Shown here piece by piece: positions 15,001 through 29,227 of a DNA stretch of 64,000 bases (its first letter is position 1; each line of letters opens with the position of its first letter). The notes beneath the pieces were generated by a model. The model made no database searches, had not been told where the DNA came from, and saw only the letters and a list, made by a program, of their open reading frames with translations. Both the position numbers and the translations under genes were made by a program. The DNA is from Taudactylus pleione (Eukaryota > Chordata > Amphibia > Anura > Myobatrachidae): NCBI GenBank assembly GCA_031769625.1, contig JAUIMM010000170.1:129001-193000 (forward strand). The letters are read 5' to 3'.

Positions 15001-18000
15001 AGCATACACCGCTTCCTCCCATACTGTCACACTGATTTATGTGGCCGGGCTATTAGGTATAAGCATACACCGCTCCCTCCCATACTGTCACACTGATTTA
15101 TGTGGCCGGGCTATTAGGTAGAAGCATACACCGCTCCCTCCCATACTGTCACACTGATTTATGTGGCCGGGCTATTAGGTATAAGCATACACCGCTCCCT
15201 CCCATACTACCACACTGATTTATGTGGCCGGGCTATTAGGTATAAGCATACACCGCTCCCTCCCATACTGTCACACTGATTTATGTAGCCGGGCTATTAG
15301 GTATACGCATACACCGCTCCCTCCCATACTGTCACACTGATTTTATGTGGCCGGGCTATAAGGTATAAGCATACACCGCTCCCTCCCATACTGTCACACT
15401 GATTTTATGTGGCCGTGCTATTAGGTATAAGCATACACAGCTCCCTCCCATACTGTCACACTGATTTTATGTGCTCGGGCTATTAGGTATAACCATACAC
15501 CGCTCCCTCCCATACTGTCACACTGATTTATGTGGCCGGGCTAATAGGTATAATCATGCACCGCTCCCACCCATACTGTCACACTGATTTATGTAGCCGG
15601 GCTATTAGGTATAAGCATACACCGCTCCCTCCCATACTGTCACACTGATGTTATGTGGCCGGGCTATTAGGTATAAGCATACACTGCTCCCCCCCATACT
15701 GTCACACTGATGTTATGTGGCCGGGCTATTAGGTATAAGCATACACCGCTCCCTCCCATACTGTCACACTGATTTATGTGGCCGGGCTATTAGGTGTAAT
15801 CATACACCGCTCCCTCCCATACTGTCACACTGATTTATGTGGCCGGGCTATTAGGTATAAGCATACACCGCTCCCTCCCATACTGTCACACTGATTTTAT
15901 GTGGCCGGGCTAATAGGTATAACCATACACTGCTCCCTCCCATACTGTCACACTGATTTATGTGGCCGGGCTATTAGGTATAAGCATACACCGCTCCCTC
16001 CCATACTGTCACACTGATTTTATGTGGCCGGGCTATTAGGTATAATCATACACCGCTCCCTCCCATACTGTCACACTGATTTATGTGGCCGGGCTATTAG
16101 GTATAAGCATACACCGCTCCCTCCCATACTGTCACACTGATTTTATGTGGCCGGGCTATTAGGTATAACCATACACCGCTCCCTCATATACTGTCACACT
16201 GATTTATGTGGCCGGGCTATTAGGTATAAGCATACACCGCTCCCTCCCATACTGTCACACTGATTTTATGTAGCTGGGCTATTAGGTATAAGCATACACC
16301 GCTCCCTCCCATACTGTCACACTGATTTATGTGGCCGGGCTATTAGGTATAAGCATACACCGCTCTCTCCCATACTGTCGCACTGATTTTATGTGGCCGG
16401 GCTATTAGGTTTAATCATACACCGCTCCCTCCCATACTGTCACACTGATTTTATGTAGCCGGGCTCTTAGGTATAAGCATACACCGCTCCCTCCCATACT
16501 GTCACACTGATTTATGTGGCCGGGCTATTAGGTATAAGCATACACCGCTCCCTCCCATACTGTCACACTGATTTTATGTAGCTGGGCTATTAGGTATAAG
16601 CATACACCGCTCCCTCCCATACTGTCACACTGATTTATGTGGCCGGGCTATTAGGTATAAGCATACACCGCTCTCTCCCATACTGTCGCACTGATTTTAT
16701 GTGGCCGGGCTATTAGGTTTAATCATACACCGCTCCCTCCCATACTGTCACACTGATTTATGTGGCTGGGCTATTAGGTATAAGCATACACCGCTCCCTC
16801 CCATACTGTCACACAGATTTTATGTAGCCGGGCTCTTAGGTATAACCATACACCGCTCCCTCCCATACTGTCACACTGATTTATGTGGCCGGGCTATTAG
16901 GTATAAGCATACACCGCTCCCTCCCATACTGTCAAACTGATTTATGTGGCCGGGCTATTAGGTATAATCATACACCGCACCCTGCCATACTGTCACACTG
17001 ATTTATGTGGCCGGGCTATTAGGTATAACCATACACCGTTCCCTCCCATACTGTCACACTGATTTATGTGCCCGGGCTATTAGGTATAACCATACACCGC
17101 TCCCTCCCATACTGTCACACTGATGTTATGTGGCCGGGCTATTAGGTATAATCATACACCGCTCCCTCCCATACTGTCACACTGATTTTATGTGGTCGGG
17201 CTATTAGGTATAAGCATACACCGCTCCCTCCCATACTGTCACACTGATTTTATGTGGCCGTGCTATTAGGTATAAGCATACACAGCTCCCTCCCATACTG
17301 TCACACTGATTTTATGTGCTCTGGCTATTAGGTATAATCATACACCGCTCCCTCCCATACTGTCACACTGATTTATGTAGCCGGGCTATTAGGTATAAGC
17401 ATACACTGCTCCCCCCCATACTGTCACACTGATGTTATGTGGCCGGGCTATTAGGTATAAGCATACACCGCTCCCTCCCATACTGTCACACTGATTTATG
17501 TGGCCGGGCTATTAGGTATAAGCATACACCGCTCCCTCCCATACTGTCACACTGATTTTATGTGGCCGGGCTATTAGGTATAATCATACACCGCTCCCTC
17601 CCATACTGTCACACTGATTTATGTAGCCGGGCTATTAGGTATAATCATACACCGCTCCCTCCCATACTGTCACACTGATTTTATGTGGCTGGGCTATTAG
17701 GTATAATCATACACCGCTCCCTCCCATACTGTCACACTGATTTTATGTGGCCGGGCTATTAGGTGTAATCATACACCGCTCCCTCCCATACTGTCACACT
17801 GATTTTATGTGGCCGGGCTATTAGGTATAAGCATACACCGCTCCCTCCCATACTGTCACTCTGATTTATTTGGCCGGGCTATTAGGTATAAGCATACACT
17901 GCTCCCTCCCATACTGTCACACTGATTTATGTGGCCGGGCTATTAGGTATAATCATACACCGCTCCCTCCCATACTGTCACACTGATGTTATGTGGCCGG

Positions 18001-21000
18001 GCTATTAGGTATAAGCATACACTGCTCCCTCCCATACTGTCACACTGATTTATGTCGCCGGGCTATTAGGTATAAGCATACACTGCTCCCTCCCATACTG
18101 TCACACTGATTTTATGTGGCCGGGCTATTAGGTATAAGCATACACCGCTCCCTCCCATACTGTCACACTGATTTATGTGGCCGGGCTATTAGGTATAAGC
18201 ATACACCGCTCCCTCCCATACTGTCACACTGATTTTATGTGGCCGTGGTATTAGGTATAATCATACACCGCTCCCTCATATACTGTCACACTGATGTTAT
18301 GTGGCCGGGCTATTGGGTATAAGCATACACCGCTCCCTCCCCCATACTGTCACACTGATTTATGTGGCCGGGCTATTAGGTATAAGCATACACCGCTCCC
18401 TCCCATACTGTCACACTGATTTTATGTGGCCGGGCTATTAGGTGTAATCATACACCGCTCCCTCCCATACTGTCACACTGATTTTATGTGGCCGGGCTAT
18501 TAGGTATAAGCATACACTGCTCCCTCCCATACTGTCACACTGATTTTATGTAGCTGGGCTATTAGGTATAAGCATACACCGCTCCCTCCCATACTGTCAC
18601 ACTGATTTTATGTAGCTGGGCTATTAGGTATAACCATACACCGCTCCCTCATATACTGTCACACTGATTTTATGTAGCTGGGCTATTAGGTATAAGCATA
18701 CACCGCTCCCTCATATACTGTCACACTGATGTTATGTGGCCGGGCTATTAGGTATAAGCATACACTGCTCCCTCCCATACTGTCACACTGATTTATGTGG
18801 CCGGGCTATTAGGTATAAGCATACACCGCTCCCTCCCATAATGTCACACTGATTTTATTTGGCCGGGCTATTAGGTATAACCATACACCGCTCCCTCATA
18901 TACTGTCACACTGATTTATGTGGCCGGGCTATTAGGTATAAGCATACACCGCTCTCTCCCATACTGTCGCACTGATTTTATGTAGCCGGGCTATTAGGTA
19001 TAACCGTACACCGCTCCCTCCCATACTGTCAAACTGATTTTATGTGGCCGGGCTATTAGGTATAATCATACACCGCACCCTGCCATACTATCACACTGAT
19101 GTTATGTGTCCGGGCTATTATGTATAAGCATACACCGCTCCCTCCCATACTGTCACACTGATTTTCTGTGGCCGGGCTATTAGGTATAAGCATACACCGC
19201 TCCCTCCCATACTGTCACACTGATTTTATGTGGCCGTGCTATTAGGTATAAGCATACACAGCTCCCTCCCATACTGTCACACTGATTTTATGTGCTCGGG
19301 CTATTAGGTATAAGCATACACCGCTCCCTCCCATACTGTCACACTGATTTTATGTGGCTGGGCTATTAGGTATAAGCATACACCGCTCCCTCCCATACTG
19401 TCACACTGATTTTATGTGGCCGGGCTATTAGGTATAAGCATACACCGCTCCCTCCCATACTGTCACACTGATTTATGTGGCTGTGCTATTAGGTGTAATC
19501 ATACACCGCTCCCTCCCATACTGTCACACTGATTTATGTGGCTGGGCTATTAGGTATAAGCATACACCGCTCCCTCCCATACTGTCACACTGATTTTATG
19601 TGGCCGGGCTATTAGGTGTAATCATACACCGCTCCCTCCCATACTGTCACACTGATTTATGTTGCCGGGCTATTAGGTATAAGCATACACCGCTCCCTCC
19701 CATACTGTCACACTGATTTATGTGGCCGGGCTATTAGGTATAACCATACACCGCTCCCTCCCATACTGTCACACTGATTTTATGTGGCTGTGCTATTAGG
19801 TATAAGCATACACAGCTCCCACCCATACTGTCACACTGATTTATGTGGCCGGGCTATTAGGTATAATCATACACCGCACCCTGCCATACTGTCACACTGA
19901 TTTTATGTGGCCGGGCTATTAGGTATAACCATACACCGCTCCCTCCCATACTGTCACACTGATTTATGTGGCCGGGCTATTGGGTATAAGCATACACCGC
20001 TCCCTCCCCCATACTGTCACACTGATTTATGTGGCCGGGCTATTAGGTATAAGCATACACCGCTCCCTCCCATACTGTCACACTGATTTTATGTGGCCGG
20101 GCTATTAGGTGTAATCATACACCGCTCCCTCCCATACTGTCACACTGATTTTATGTGGCCGGGCTATTAGGTATAAGCATACACTGCTCCCTCCCATACT
20201 GTCACACTGATTTTATGTAGCTGGGCTATTAGGTATAACCATACACCGCTCCCTCATATACTGTCACACTGATTTTATGTAGCTGGGCTATTAGGTATAA
20301 GCATACACCGCTCCCTCATATACTGTCACACTGATGTTATGTGGCCGGGCTATTAGGTATAAGCATACACTGCTCCCTCCCATACTGTCACACTGATTTA
20401 TGTGGCCGGGCTATTAGGTATAATCATACACCGCTCCCTCCCATAATGTCACACTGATTTTATTTGGCCGGGCTATTAGGTATAACCATACACCGCTCCC
20501 TCATATACTGTCACACTGATTTATGTGGCCGGGCTATTAGGTATAAGCATACACCGCTCTCTCCCATACTGTCGCACTGATTTTATGTAGCCGGGCTATT
20601 AGGTATAACCGTACACCGCTCCCTCCCATACTGTCAAACTGATTTTATGTGGCCGGGCTATTAGGTATAATCATACACCGCACCCTGCCATACTATCACA
20701 CTGATGTTATGTGTCCGGGCTATTATGTATAAGCATACACCGCTCCCTCCCATACTGTCACACTGATTTTCTGTGGCCGGGCTATTAGGTATAAGCATAC
20801 ACCGCTCCCTCCCATACTGTCACACTGATTTTATGTGGCCGTGCTATTAGGTATAAGCATACACAGCTCCCTCCCATACTGTCACACTGATTTTATGTGC
20901 TCGGGCTATTAGGTATAAGCATACACCGCTCCCTCCCATACTGTCACACTGATTTTATGTGGCTGGGCTATTAGGTATAAGCATACACCGCTCCCTCCCA

Positions 21001-24000
21001 TACTGTCACACTGATTTTATGTGGCCGGGCTATTAGGTATAAGCATACACCGCTCCCTCCCATACTGTCACACTGATTTATGTGGCTGTGCTATTAGGTG
21101 TAATCATACACCGCTCCCTCCCATACTGTCACACTGATTTATGTGGCTGGGCTATTAGGTATAAGCATACACTGCTCCCCCCCATACTGTCACACTGATT
21201 TTATGTGGCCGGGCTATTAGGTGTAATCATACACCGCTCCCTCCCATACTGTCACACTGATTTATGTTGCCGGGCTATTAGGTATAAGCATACACCGCTC
21301 CCTCCCATACTGTCACACTGATTTATGTGGCCGGGCTATTAGGTATAACCATACACCGCTCCCTCCCATACTGTCACACTGATTTTATGTGGCTGTGCTA
21401 TTAGGTATAAGCATACACAGCTCCCCCCCATACTGTCACACTGATTTATGTGGCCGGGCTATTAGGTATAATCATACACCGCACCCTGCCATACTGTCAC
21501 ACTGATTTTATGTGGCCGGGCTATTAGGTATAACCATACACCGCTCCCTCCCATACTGTCACACTGATTTATGTGGCCGGGCTATTAGGTATAAGCATAC
21601 ACAGCTCCCTCCCATACTGTCACACTGATTTATGTGGCTGGGCTATTAGGTATAATCATACACCGCACCCTGCCATACTGTCACACTGATTTTATGTGGC
21701 CGGGCTATAAGGTATAAGCATACACCGCTCCCTCCCATACTGTCACACTGATTTCTGTGGCCGGGCTATTAGGTATAATCATACACCGCTCCCTCCCATA
21801 CTGTCACACTGATTTTATGTGGCTGTGCTATTAGGTATAAGCATACACAGCTCCCTCCCATACTGTCACACTGATTTTATGTAGCTGGGCTATTAGGTAT
21901 AAGCATACACCGCTCCCTCATATACTGTCACACTGATGTTATGTGGCCGGGCTATTAGGTATAAGCATACACCGCTCTCTCCCATACTGTCACACTGATT
22001 TTATGTGGCCGGGCTATTAGGTATAAGCATACACCGCTCCCTCCCATACTGTCACACTGATTTTATGTAGCCGGGCTATTAGGTATAACCATACACCGCT
22101 CCCTCCCATACTGTCAAACTGATTTTATGTAGCTGGGCTATTAGGTATAAGCATACACCGCTCCCTCCCATACTGTCACACTGATATTATGTGGCCGGGC
22201 TATTAGGTATAAGCATACACCGCTCCCTCCCATACTGTCACACTGATATTATGTAGCCGGGTTATTAGGTATAACCATACACCGCTCCCTCCCATACTGT
22301 CACACTGATGTTATGTGGCTGGGCTATTAGGTATAACCATACACCGCTCCCTCCCATACTGTCACACTGATTTTATGTGGCCGGGCTATTAGGTAGAAGC
22401 ATACACCGCTCCCTCCCATACTGTCACACTGATATTATGTGGCCGGGCTATTAGGTAGAAGCATACACCGCTCCCTCTCATACTGTCACACTGATTTATG
22501 TGGCCGGGCTATTAGGTATAAGCATACACCGCTCCCTCCCATACTGTCACACTGATTTATGTGGCTGGGCTATTAGGTATAAGCATACACCTCTCCCTCC
22601 CATACTGTCACACTGATATTATGTGACCGGGCTATTAGGTATAACCATACACCTCTCCCTCCCATACTGTCACACTGATTTATGTGGCCGGGCTATTAGG
22701 TATAAGCATACACCGCTCCCTCCCATACTGTCACACTGATTTATGTGGCCGGGCTATTAGGTATAAGCATACACCGCTCCCTCCCATACTGTCACACTGA
22801 TGTTATGTGTCCGGGCTATTAGGTATAAGCATACACCGCTCCCTCCCATACTGTCACACTGATTTTATGTGGCCGGGCTATTTGGTATAATCATACACCG
22901 CTCCCTCCCATACTGTCACACTGATTTTATGTAGCTGGGCTATTAGGTATAACCATACACAGCTCCCTCCCATACTGTCACACTGATTTATGTGGCCTGG
23001 CTATTAGGTATAACCATACACCGCTCCCTCCCATACAGTCACACTGATTTATGTGGCCTGGCTATTAGGTATAAGCATACACCGCTCCCTCCCATACTGT
23101 CACACTGATTTTATGTGGCTGGGCTATTAGGTATAAGCATACACCGCTCCCTCCCATACTGTCACACTGATTTTATGTGGCCGGGCTATTAGGTTTAAGC
23201 ATACACCGCACCCTGCCATACTGTCACACTGATTTTATGTAGCCGGGCTATTAGGTATAACCATACACCGCTCCCTCCCATACTGTCACACTGATATTAT
23301 GTGGCCGGGCTATTAGGTATAAGCATACACCGCTCCCTCCCATACTGTCACACTGATTTTATGTAGCCGGGCTATTGGGTATAACCATACACCGCTCCCT
23401 CCCATACTGTCACACTGATTTATGTGGCCTGGCTATTAGGTATAACCATACACCGCTCCCTCCCATACTGTCACACTGATTTATGTGGCCTGGCTATTAG
23501 GTATAAGCATACACCGCTCCCTCCCATACTATCACACTGATGTTATATGGCCGGGCTATTAGGTATAAGCATACGCCGCTCCCTCCCATACTGTCACACT
23601 GATGTTATGTGGCCGGGCTATTAGGTATAAGCATACACCGCTCCCTCCCATACTGTCACACTGATTTATGTGGCCGGGCTATTAGGTATAAGCATACACC
23701 GCTCCCTCCCATACTGTCACACTGATTTTATGTGGCAGGGCTATTAGGTATAACCATACACCGCTCCCTCCCATACTGTCACACTGATATTATGTGGCTG
23801 GGCTATTAGGTATAAGCATACACCGCTCCCTCCCATACTGTCACACTGATTTATGTGGCCGGGCTATTAGGTATAACCATACACCGCTCCCTCCCATACT
23901 GTCACACTGATGTTATGTGGCCGGGCTATTAGGTATAACCATACACCGCTCCCTCCCATACTGTCACACTGATTTTATGTGGCCGGGCTATTAGGTATAA

Positions 24001-25961
24001 CCATACACCGCTCCCTCCCATACTGTCACACTGATTTATGTGGCCGGACTATTAGGTATAAGCATACACCGCTCCCTCCCATCCTGTCACACTGATTTAT
24101 GTGGCCGGGCTATTAGGTATAAGCATACGCCGCTCCCTCCCATACTGTCACACTGATTTATGTGGCCGGACTATTAGATATAATCATACACCGCTCCCTC
24201 CCATACTGTCACACTGATTTATGTGGCCGGGCTATTAGGTGTAAGCATACACCGCTCCCTCCCATACTGTCACACTGATGTTATGTGGCCGGGCTATTAG
24301 GTATAATCATACACCGCTCCCTCCCATACTGTCACACTGATTTATGTGGCCGGGCTATTAGGTATAAGCATACACCGCTCCCTCCCATACTGTCACACTG
24401 ATGTTATGTGGCCCGGCTATTAGGTATAAGCATACACCGCTCCCCCCCCATACTGTCACACTGATTTATGTGGCCGGGCTATTAGGTATAATCATACACC
24501 GCTCCCTCCCATACTGTCACACTGATTTATGTGGCCGGGCTATTAGGTATAAGCATACACCGCTCCCTCCCATACTGTCACACTGATGTTATGTGGCCGG
24601 GGTATTAGGTATAAGCATACACCGCTCCCTCCCATACTGTCACACTGATGTTATGTGGCCGGGCTATTAGGTATAAGCATACACCGCTCCCTCCCATACT
24701 GTCACACTGATGTTATGTGGCCGGGCTATTAGGTATAAGCATACACCGCTCCCTCCCATACTGTCACGCTGATGTTATGTGGCCGGGCTATTAGGTATAA
24801 TCATACACCGCTCCCCCCCATACTGTCACACTGATTTATGTGGCCGGGCTATTAGGTATAAGCATACACCACTCCCTCCCATACTGTCACACTGATTTAT
24901 GTGGCCGGGCTATTAGGTATAAGCATACGCCGCTCCCTCCCATGCTGTCACACTGATTTTATGTGGCCGGGCTATTAGGTATAAGCATACACCGCTCCCT
25001 CCCATACTGTCACACTGATTTATGTGGCCGGGCTATTAGGTATAAGCATACACCGCTCCCTCACATACTGTCACACTGATTTATGTGGCTGGGCTATTAG
25101 GTATAAGCATACACCACTCCCTCCCATACTGTCACACTGATTTATGTGGCCGGGCTATTAGGTATAAGAATACGCCGCTCCTCCCATGCTGTCACACTGA
25201 TTTTATGTGGCCGGGCTATTAGGTATAAGCATACGCCGCTCCCTCCCATACTGTCACACTGATTTTATGTGGCCGGGCTATTAGGTATAAGCATACACCG
25301 CTCCCTCCCATACTGTCACACTGATTTATGTGGCTGGGCTATTAGGTATAAGCATACACCGCTCCCTCCCATACTGTCACACTGATGTTATGTGGCCGGG
25401 CTATTAGGTATAATCATACACCGCTCCCTCCCATACTGTCACACTGATGTTATGTGGCTGGGCTATTAGGTATAAGCATACAACGTTCCCCCCATACTGT
25501 CACACTGATTTATGTGGCCGGGCTATTAGGTATAAGCATACACCGCTCCCTCCCATACTGTCACACTGATTTTATGTGGCCGGGCTATTAGGTATAAGAA
25601 TACACCGCTCCCTCCCATACTGTCACACTGATTTATGTGGCTGGGCTATTAGGTATAAGCATACACCGCTCCCTCCCATACTGTCACACTGATGTTATGT
25701 GGCCGGGCTATTAGGTATAATCATACACCGCTCCCTCCCATACTGTCACACTGATGTTATGTGGCTGGGCTATTAGGTATAAGCATACAACGTTCCCCCC
25801 ATACTGTCACACTGATTTATGTGGCCGGGCTATTAGGTATAAGCATACACCGCTCCCTCCCATACTGTCACACTGATTTATGTGGCCGGGCTATTAGGTA
25901 TAACCATACACCGCTCCCTCCCATACTGTCACACTGATTTTATGTGGCCGGGCTATTAGGT
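1..25961. repeat. Satellite array, 61-62 bp monomer, about 420 copies
   Basis: A continuous head-to-tail array fills the first 26 kb and runs off the left edge. The monomer starts attaggtataagcataca and ends tgtggccgggct. It is 62 bp with gattttatg, gatgttatg or gatattatg near its end, and 61 bp with gatttatg. Variant monomers recur in blocks. The variant gcatacacagctccctcc is seen at 1, 2531, 5960, 8674, 11793, 13022, 14375, 15420, 17265, 19241 and 20846, which shows higher-order duplication. A monomer shortened to about half length recurs at 3834 and 10162. Short open frames in the array (for example 16701-16940) only reflect the repeat. I see no CENP-B box. The array stops cleanly at about 25961. 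Centromeric or pericentromeric function cannot be judged from sequence alone. Confidence 0.97.
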
Positions 25962-27185
25962 GGTGAGCAAATCATCTCATATAACACGAGCATGACAGCT
26001 CACAATTACAGTCACTAGGAGGAGAGCAAGGAGTAACACAGAATGACAATATTTCCTATGGGGGAGGTGTATCAAACTGTGGTTCAACGAAAAACACGCG
26101 GAATTGGTGCTTTACAGGTGTTCTATGAATCTGAAATGTAATATACAAGTATCGTGGGGAATCCCGCACTCCCCTCCTGCGGTACTAGCGTAATGGGTCC
26201 ACATTCTTCAGAAACGCCCACTCCATCGTCGGCAATGGTAACGGTGCATTCCGGAAAGGTATCCTGCTCGCTTAATCATAGCTTGAACTCGCCTTCTAAC
26301 GCCATTATCAGATGCTGTACGCTGTCAATCACAGCACGTATACAGCAAGAGGGAGATGTGTGCACATTCCCGCCTATGTGACTGCGTATGCGCCTTTCTT
26401 CTGTCTGGCATGTAAAGTAACATAGGGGGAGATGTATCAAGCTGTCTCCACTGGCCCATGTTTCCATTGTTTTACCTGCTTGAAACATCAACCCCACAAT
26501 GCCTTTAGGTTTTGGTATTGTATGTTCCCCGGGACAGTCTGATATTGGAGGAGCTATCCGGCAAGTTCTTAATGATCCGTACGAGTGGATAGCTTGGCTG
26601 CAATAATCTGACTATAAAAGGGTAGGGCCTGTTTCTTGAGTACATACTGACAGCCACACAACTGTCACACAATAGAGAATGAAACAGATCGTCAACGGCA
26701 GAGCTGCAATCTTGGTATGAGTTTCTGCCTGGCAAGCCGGACTTCACTGGCACATGTCATACCCCCAAATCTCCAGCACCGGGTAAACGTAGGCCATGCT
26801 AACATCAATCAGGGTTTCTCAAAGGGCCCTGAACCCCGATCACTCAGACAAACACTTTGAAACAAACTCGAGTGTTCCACAAACTTGCCACTTACTCCCA
26901 GACATGACGCACATGCCACGTATCTTGGAACATTGTCAGCGCTAAAAAAAAATAAACTTACAATCAAGGCGTGTTTGATAGAAGTGTCATACAGACTTGA
27001 TTTCCGTCGTGTGATTAGAAAATTATTATACTTTATATGGCGCCATGAGGGTTCTTCAGCGCCTAACAAAGTACGTAAACAGTTGAGCAGAACATGAGAA
27101 CAGTGACTGACAGTACAAGACAATGTAAGACAGAGTCGTATCTAGACTTTTTAACTAGAGAATTGGCACCTCCCCCATTTTTTAA
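25962..27185. other. Unassigned single-copy DNA to the right of the satellite
   Basis: I find no exon, RNA gene or complete transposon here. Two short direct copies of a 'gggggag(g/a)tgtatcaa' motif at about 26060 and 26425 resemble the ends of MITEs elsewhere in the window (compare 33578), so part of this is probably old transposon debris. I searched the minus strand for the missing last exon of SLC25A47 and did not find it. Confidence 0.5.
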
Positions 27186-28325
27186 ATAGGGACATCAAAT
27201 AGTGCACCTGAAAATGGGCCATGGCCTCATGGGGAAGGGCCAGGGAAGAGATAGTCGAGGCAGGAGATGCTGGGGATAAATAGGGACATAATATAGTGCA
27301 CCTGGGAGAGGGCCATGGCCTCATGGGGAAGGGCCAGGGAAGAGATAGGGGAGGCCAGGAGATGCTGGGGATAAATAGAGACATAATATAGTGCACCTGA
27401 GAGAGGGCCATGGCCTCATGGGGAAGGGCCAGGGAAGAGATAGGGGAGGCCAGGAAATGCTGGGGATAAATAGGGACATAATATAGTGCACATGGGAGAG
27501 GGCCATGGCCTCATGGGGAAGGGCCAGGGAAGAGATAGGGGAGGCCAGGAGATGCTGGGGATAAATAGGGACATAATATAGTGCACCTGAGAGAGGGCCA
27601 TGGCCTCATGGGGAAGGGCCAGGGAAGAGATAGGGGAGGCCAGGAGATGCTGGGGATAAATAGGGACATAATATAGTGCACCTGAGAGAGGCCCATGGCC
27701 TCATGGGGAAGGGCCAGGGAAGAGATAGGGGAGGCCAGGAGATGCTGGGGATAAATAGGGACATAATATAGTGCACCTGGGAGAGGGCCATGGCCTCATG
27801 GGGAAGGGCCAGGGAGGAGATAGGGGAGGCCAGGAGATGCTGGGGATAAATAGGGACATAATATAGTGCACCTGAGAGAGGGCCACGGCCTCATGGGGAA
27901 GGGCCAGGGAAGAGATAGGGGAGGCCAGGAGATGCTGGGGATAAATAGGGACATAATATAGTGCACCTGAGAGAGGGCCATGGCCTCATGGGGAAGGGCC
28001 AGGGAAGAGATAGGGGAGGCCAGGAGATGCTGGGGATAAATAGGGACATAATATAGTGCACCTGAGAGAGGGCCATGGCCTCATGGGGAAGGGCCAGGGA
28101 AGAGATAGGGGAGGCCAGGAGATGCTGGGGATAAATAGGGACATAATATAGTGCACCTGAGAGAGGGCCACGGCCTCATGGGGAAGGGCCAGGGAAGAGA
28201 TAGGGGAGGCCAGGAGATGCTGGGGATAAATAGGGACATAATATAGTGCACCTGAGAGAGGGCCATGGCCTCATGGGGAAGGGCCAGGGAAGAGATAGGG
28301 GAGGCCAGGAGATGCTGGGGATAAA
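27186..28325. repeat. 95-bp minisatellite, 12 copies
   Basis: Twelve head-to-tail units of 94-95 bp start with atagggacataatatagtgc and contain ggccatggcctcatgggg. Copies are nearly identical apart from the first, which is more diverged. Because 95 is not a multiple of three, every unit gives an overlapping 61-codon minus-strand frame. These are a by-product of the repeat, not genes. It ends at 28325, where the flank changes to a purine-rich unique sequence. Confidence 0.95.
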
Positions 28326-28429
28326 AGAAGAGGAAGCTACAAGTGAGACTGATAATAAACAGAAAATTGACAGGCCCAAACAGCGCCCCCTGCCTGCGGT
28401 GCCCTGTACCACTGCACTGGTCGCACTAC

Positions 28430-29227
28430 CCTAGTTACGGCCCTGATGTAGGACATGTACATGGTATAGAAACATTGTTGTAACAGCGATCATATCACTC
28501 AAGTAGTACAGAGGCAGAAGTTAAGGGTTAGGTGCTGATGTAAGGAGTATGGAGTAGACAGTATAAGTAAGGGAAGGAAAAGCACATGGGGGAAGAGGGC
28601 CCTGCTCGTGAGAGCAGTGGCGTCACAAGGGGGGGTGACACCAAAGTGCCATGTCCTCCTGTACTGTAGCATTACGTGCAGCACTCGGCTCCTGACACTG
28701 TGAGGAAGCCGGCACTGAACACCCTGCACTTCGCTCTGCGCACAGTACTACCCTCCCCGCACCGGGTATGACAGCGGGGTGGGACGCCACTGCGTGAGAG
28801 CTTACGTTCTAAAGGGTAGGGGGTGGACAGACAGGGGTGACACAGATTAGGTAGATAGTGAGCATGGGACAGAGGGTTAGAATAAGAGATGAATGGCTTT
28901 GATGAAGAAATGGGTCTTGAGAGCCCGTTTAAAGTTTTGTAAAGAGGTGAAGAGTCTGATAGGTAGAGGTAGAGAATTCCAGAGGTAGGGAGCAGCACGT
29001 GCAAAATCATGGAGGTGGTCGTGGGAGGAAGAATTCAGTTGGCAGGAGAGGCGGCATCCATTTGCCGAGCAAAGAGGGTGGGCAGGAGAGTGAAGGTAGA
29101 TAAGGTCAGAGATGTAAATGGGAGTGGAATGGGTGAGGGCTATGTAAGTGAGTGTAAGAAGAAAATAAAAAAGATGGTTTCCAGCCTCCAACTCTAACGC
29201 CACATAACAGAGCACAGACAATGCCAT
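28430..29227 (-). mobile_element. LINE 3' fragment (reverse transcriptase C-terminal tail and 3' region)
   Basis: The minus-strand frame at 28877-29227 contains the signature of the extreme C-terminus of LINE polymerases: an aromatic block with WNSLPLPIR followed by FKRALKTHFF. This pattern is common in L2/CR1-like and related vertebrate LINEs. The rest of the polymerase is absent, so this is a 5'-truncated copy, as is typical of LINE insertions. The downstream part (about 28430-28870) is the presumed 3' untranslated region, interrupted by a hAT MITE at 28615-28792. The exact family and the ends are not resolved. Confidence 0.55.
28615..28792. mobile_element. hAT-type MITE with perfect 8-bp target duplication
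   Basis: A 178-bp element begins cagtggcgtc and ends gacgccactg. It is flanked on both sides by the identical 8-bp sequence cgtgagag (28607-28614 and 28793-28800). An 8-bp duplication and CAGTGGCGT ends are characteristic of hAT transposons. It has no coding capacity, so it is non-autonomous. It sits inside the 3' region of the LINE fragment and is therefore younger than that insertion. Confidence 0.85.

Noticed and set aside
16701..16940. Open reading frames within the satellite (also 24401-24586)
   Set aside because: They repeat the monomer in translation and differ only by monomer variants; there is no sign of a gene.
27151..28412. Series of overlapping 61-residue minus-strand frames
   Set aside because: One per 95-bp repeat unit and identical in form; a by-product of the minisatellite.
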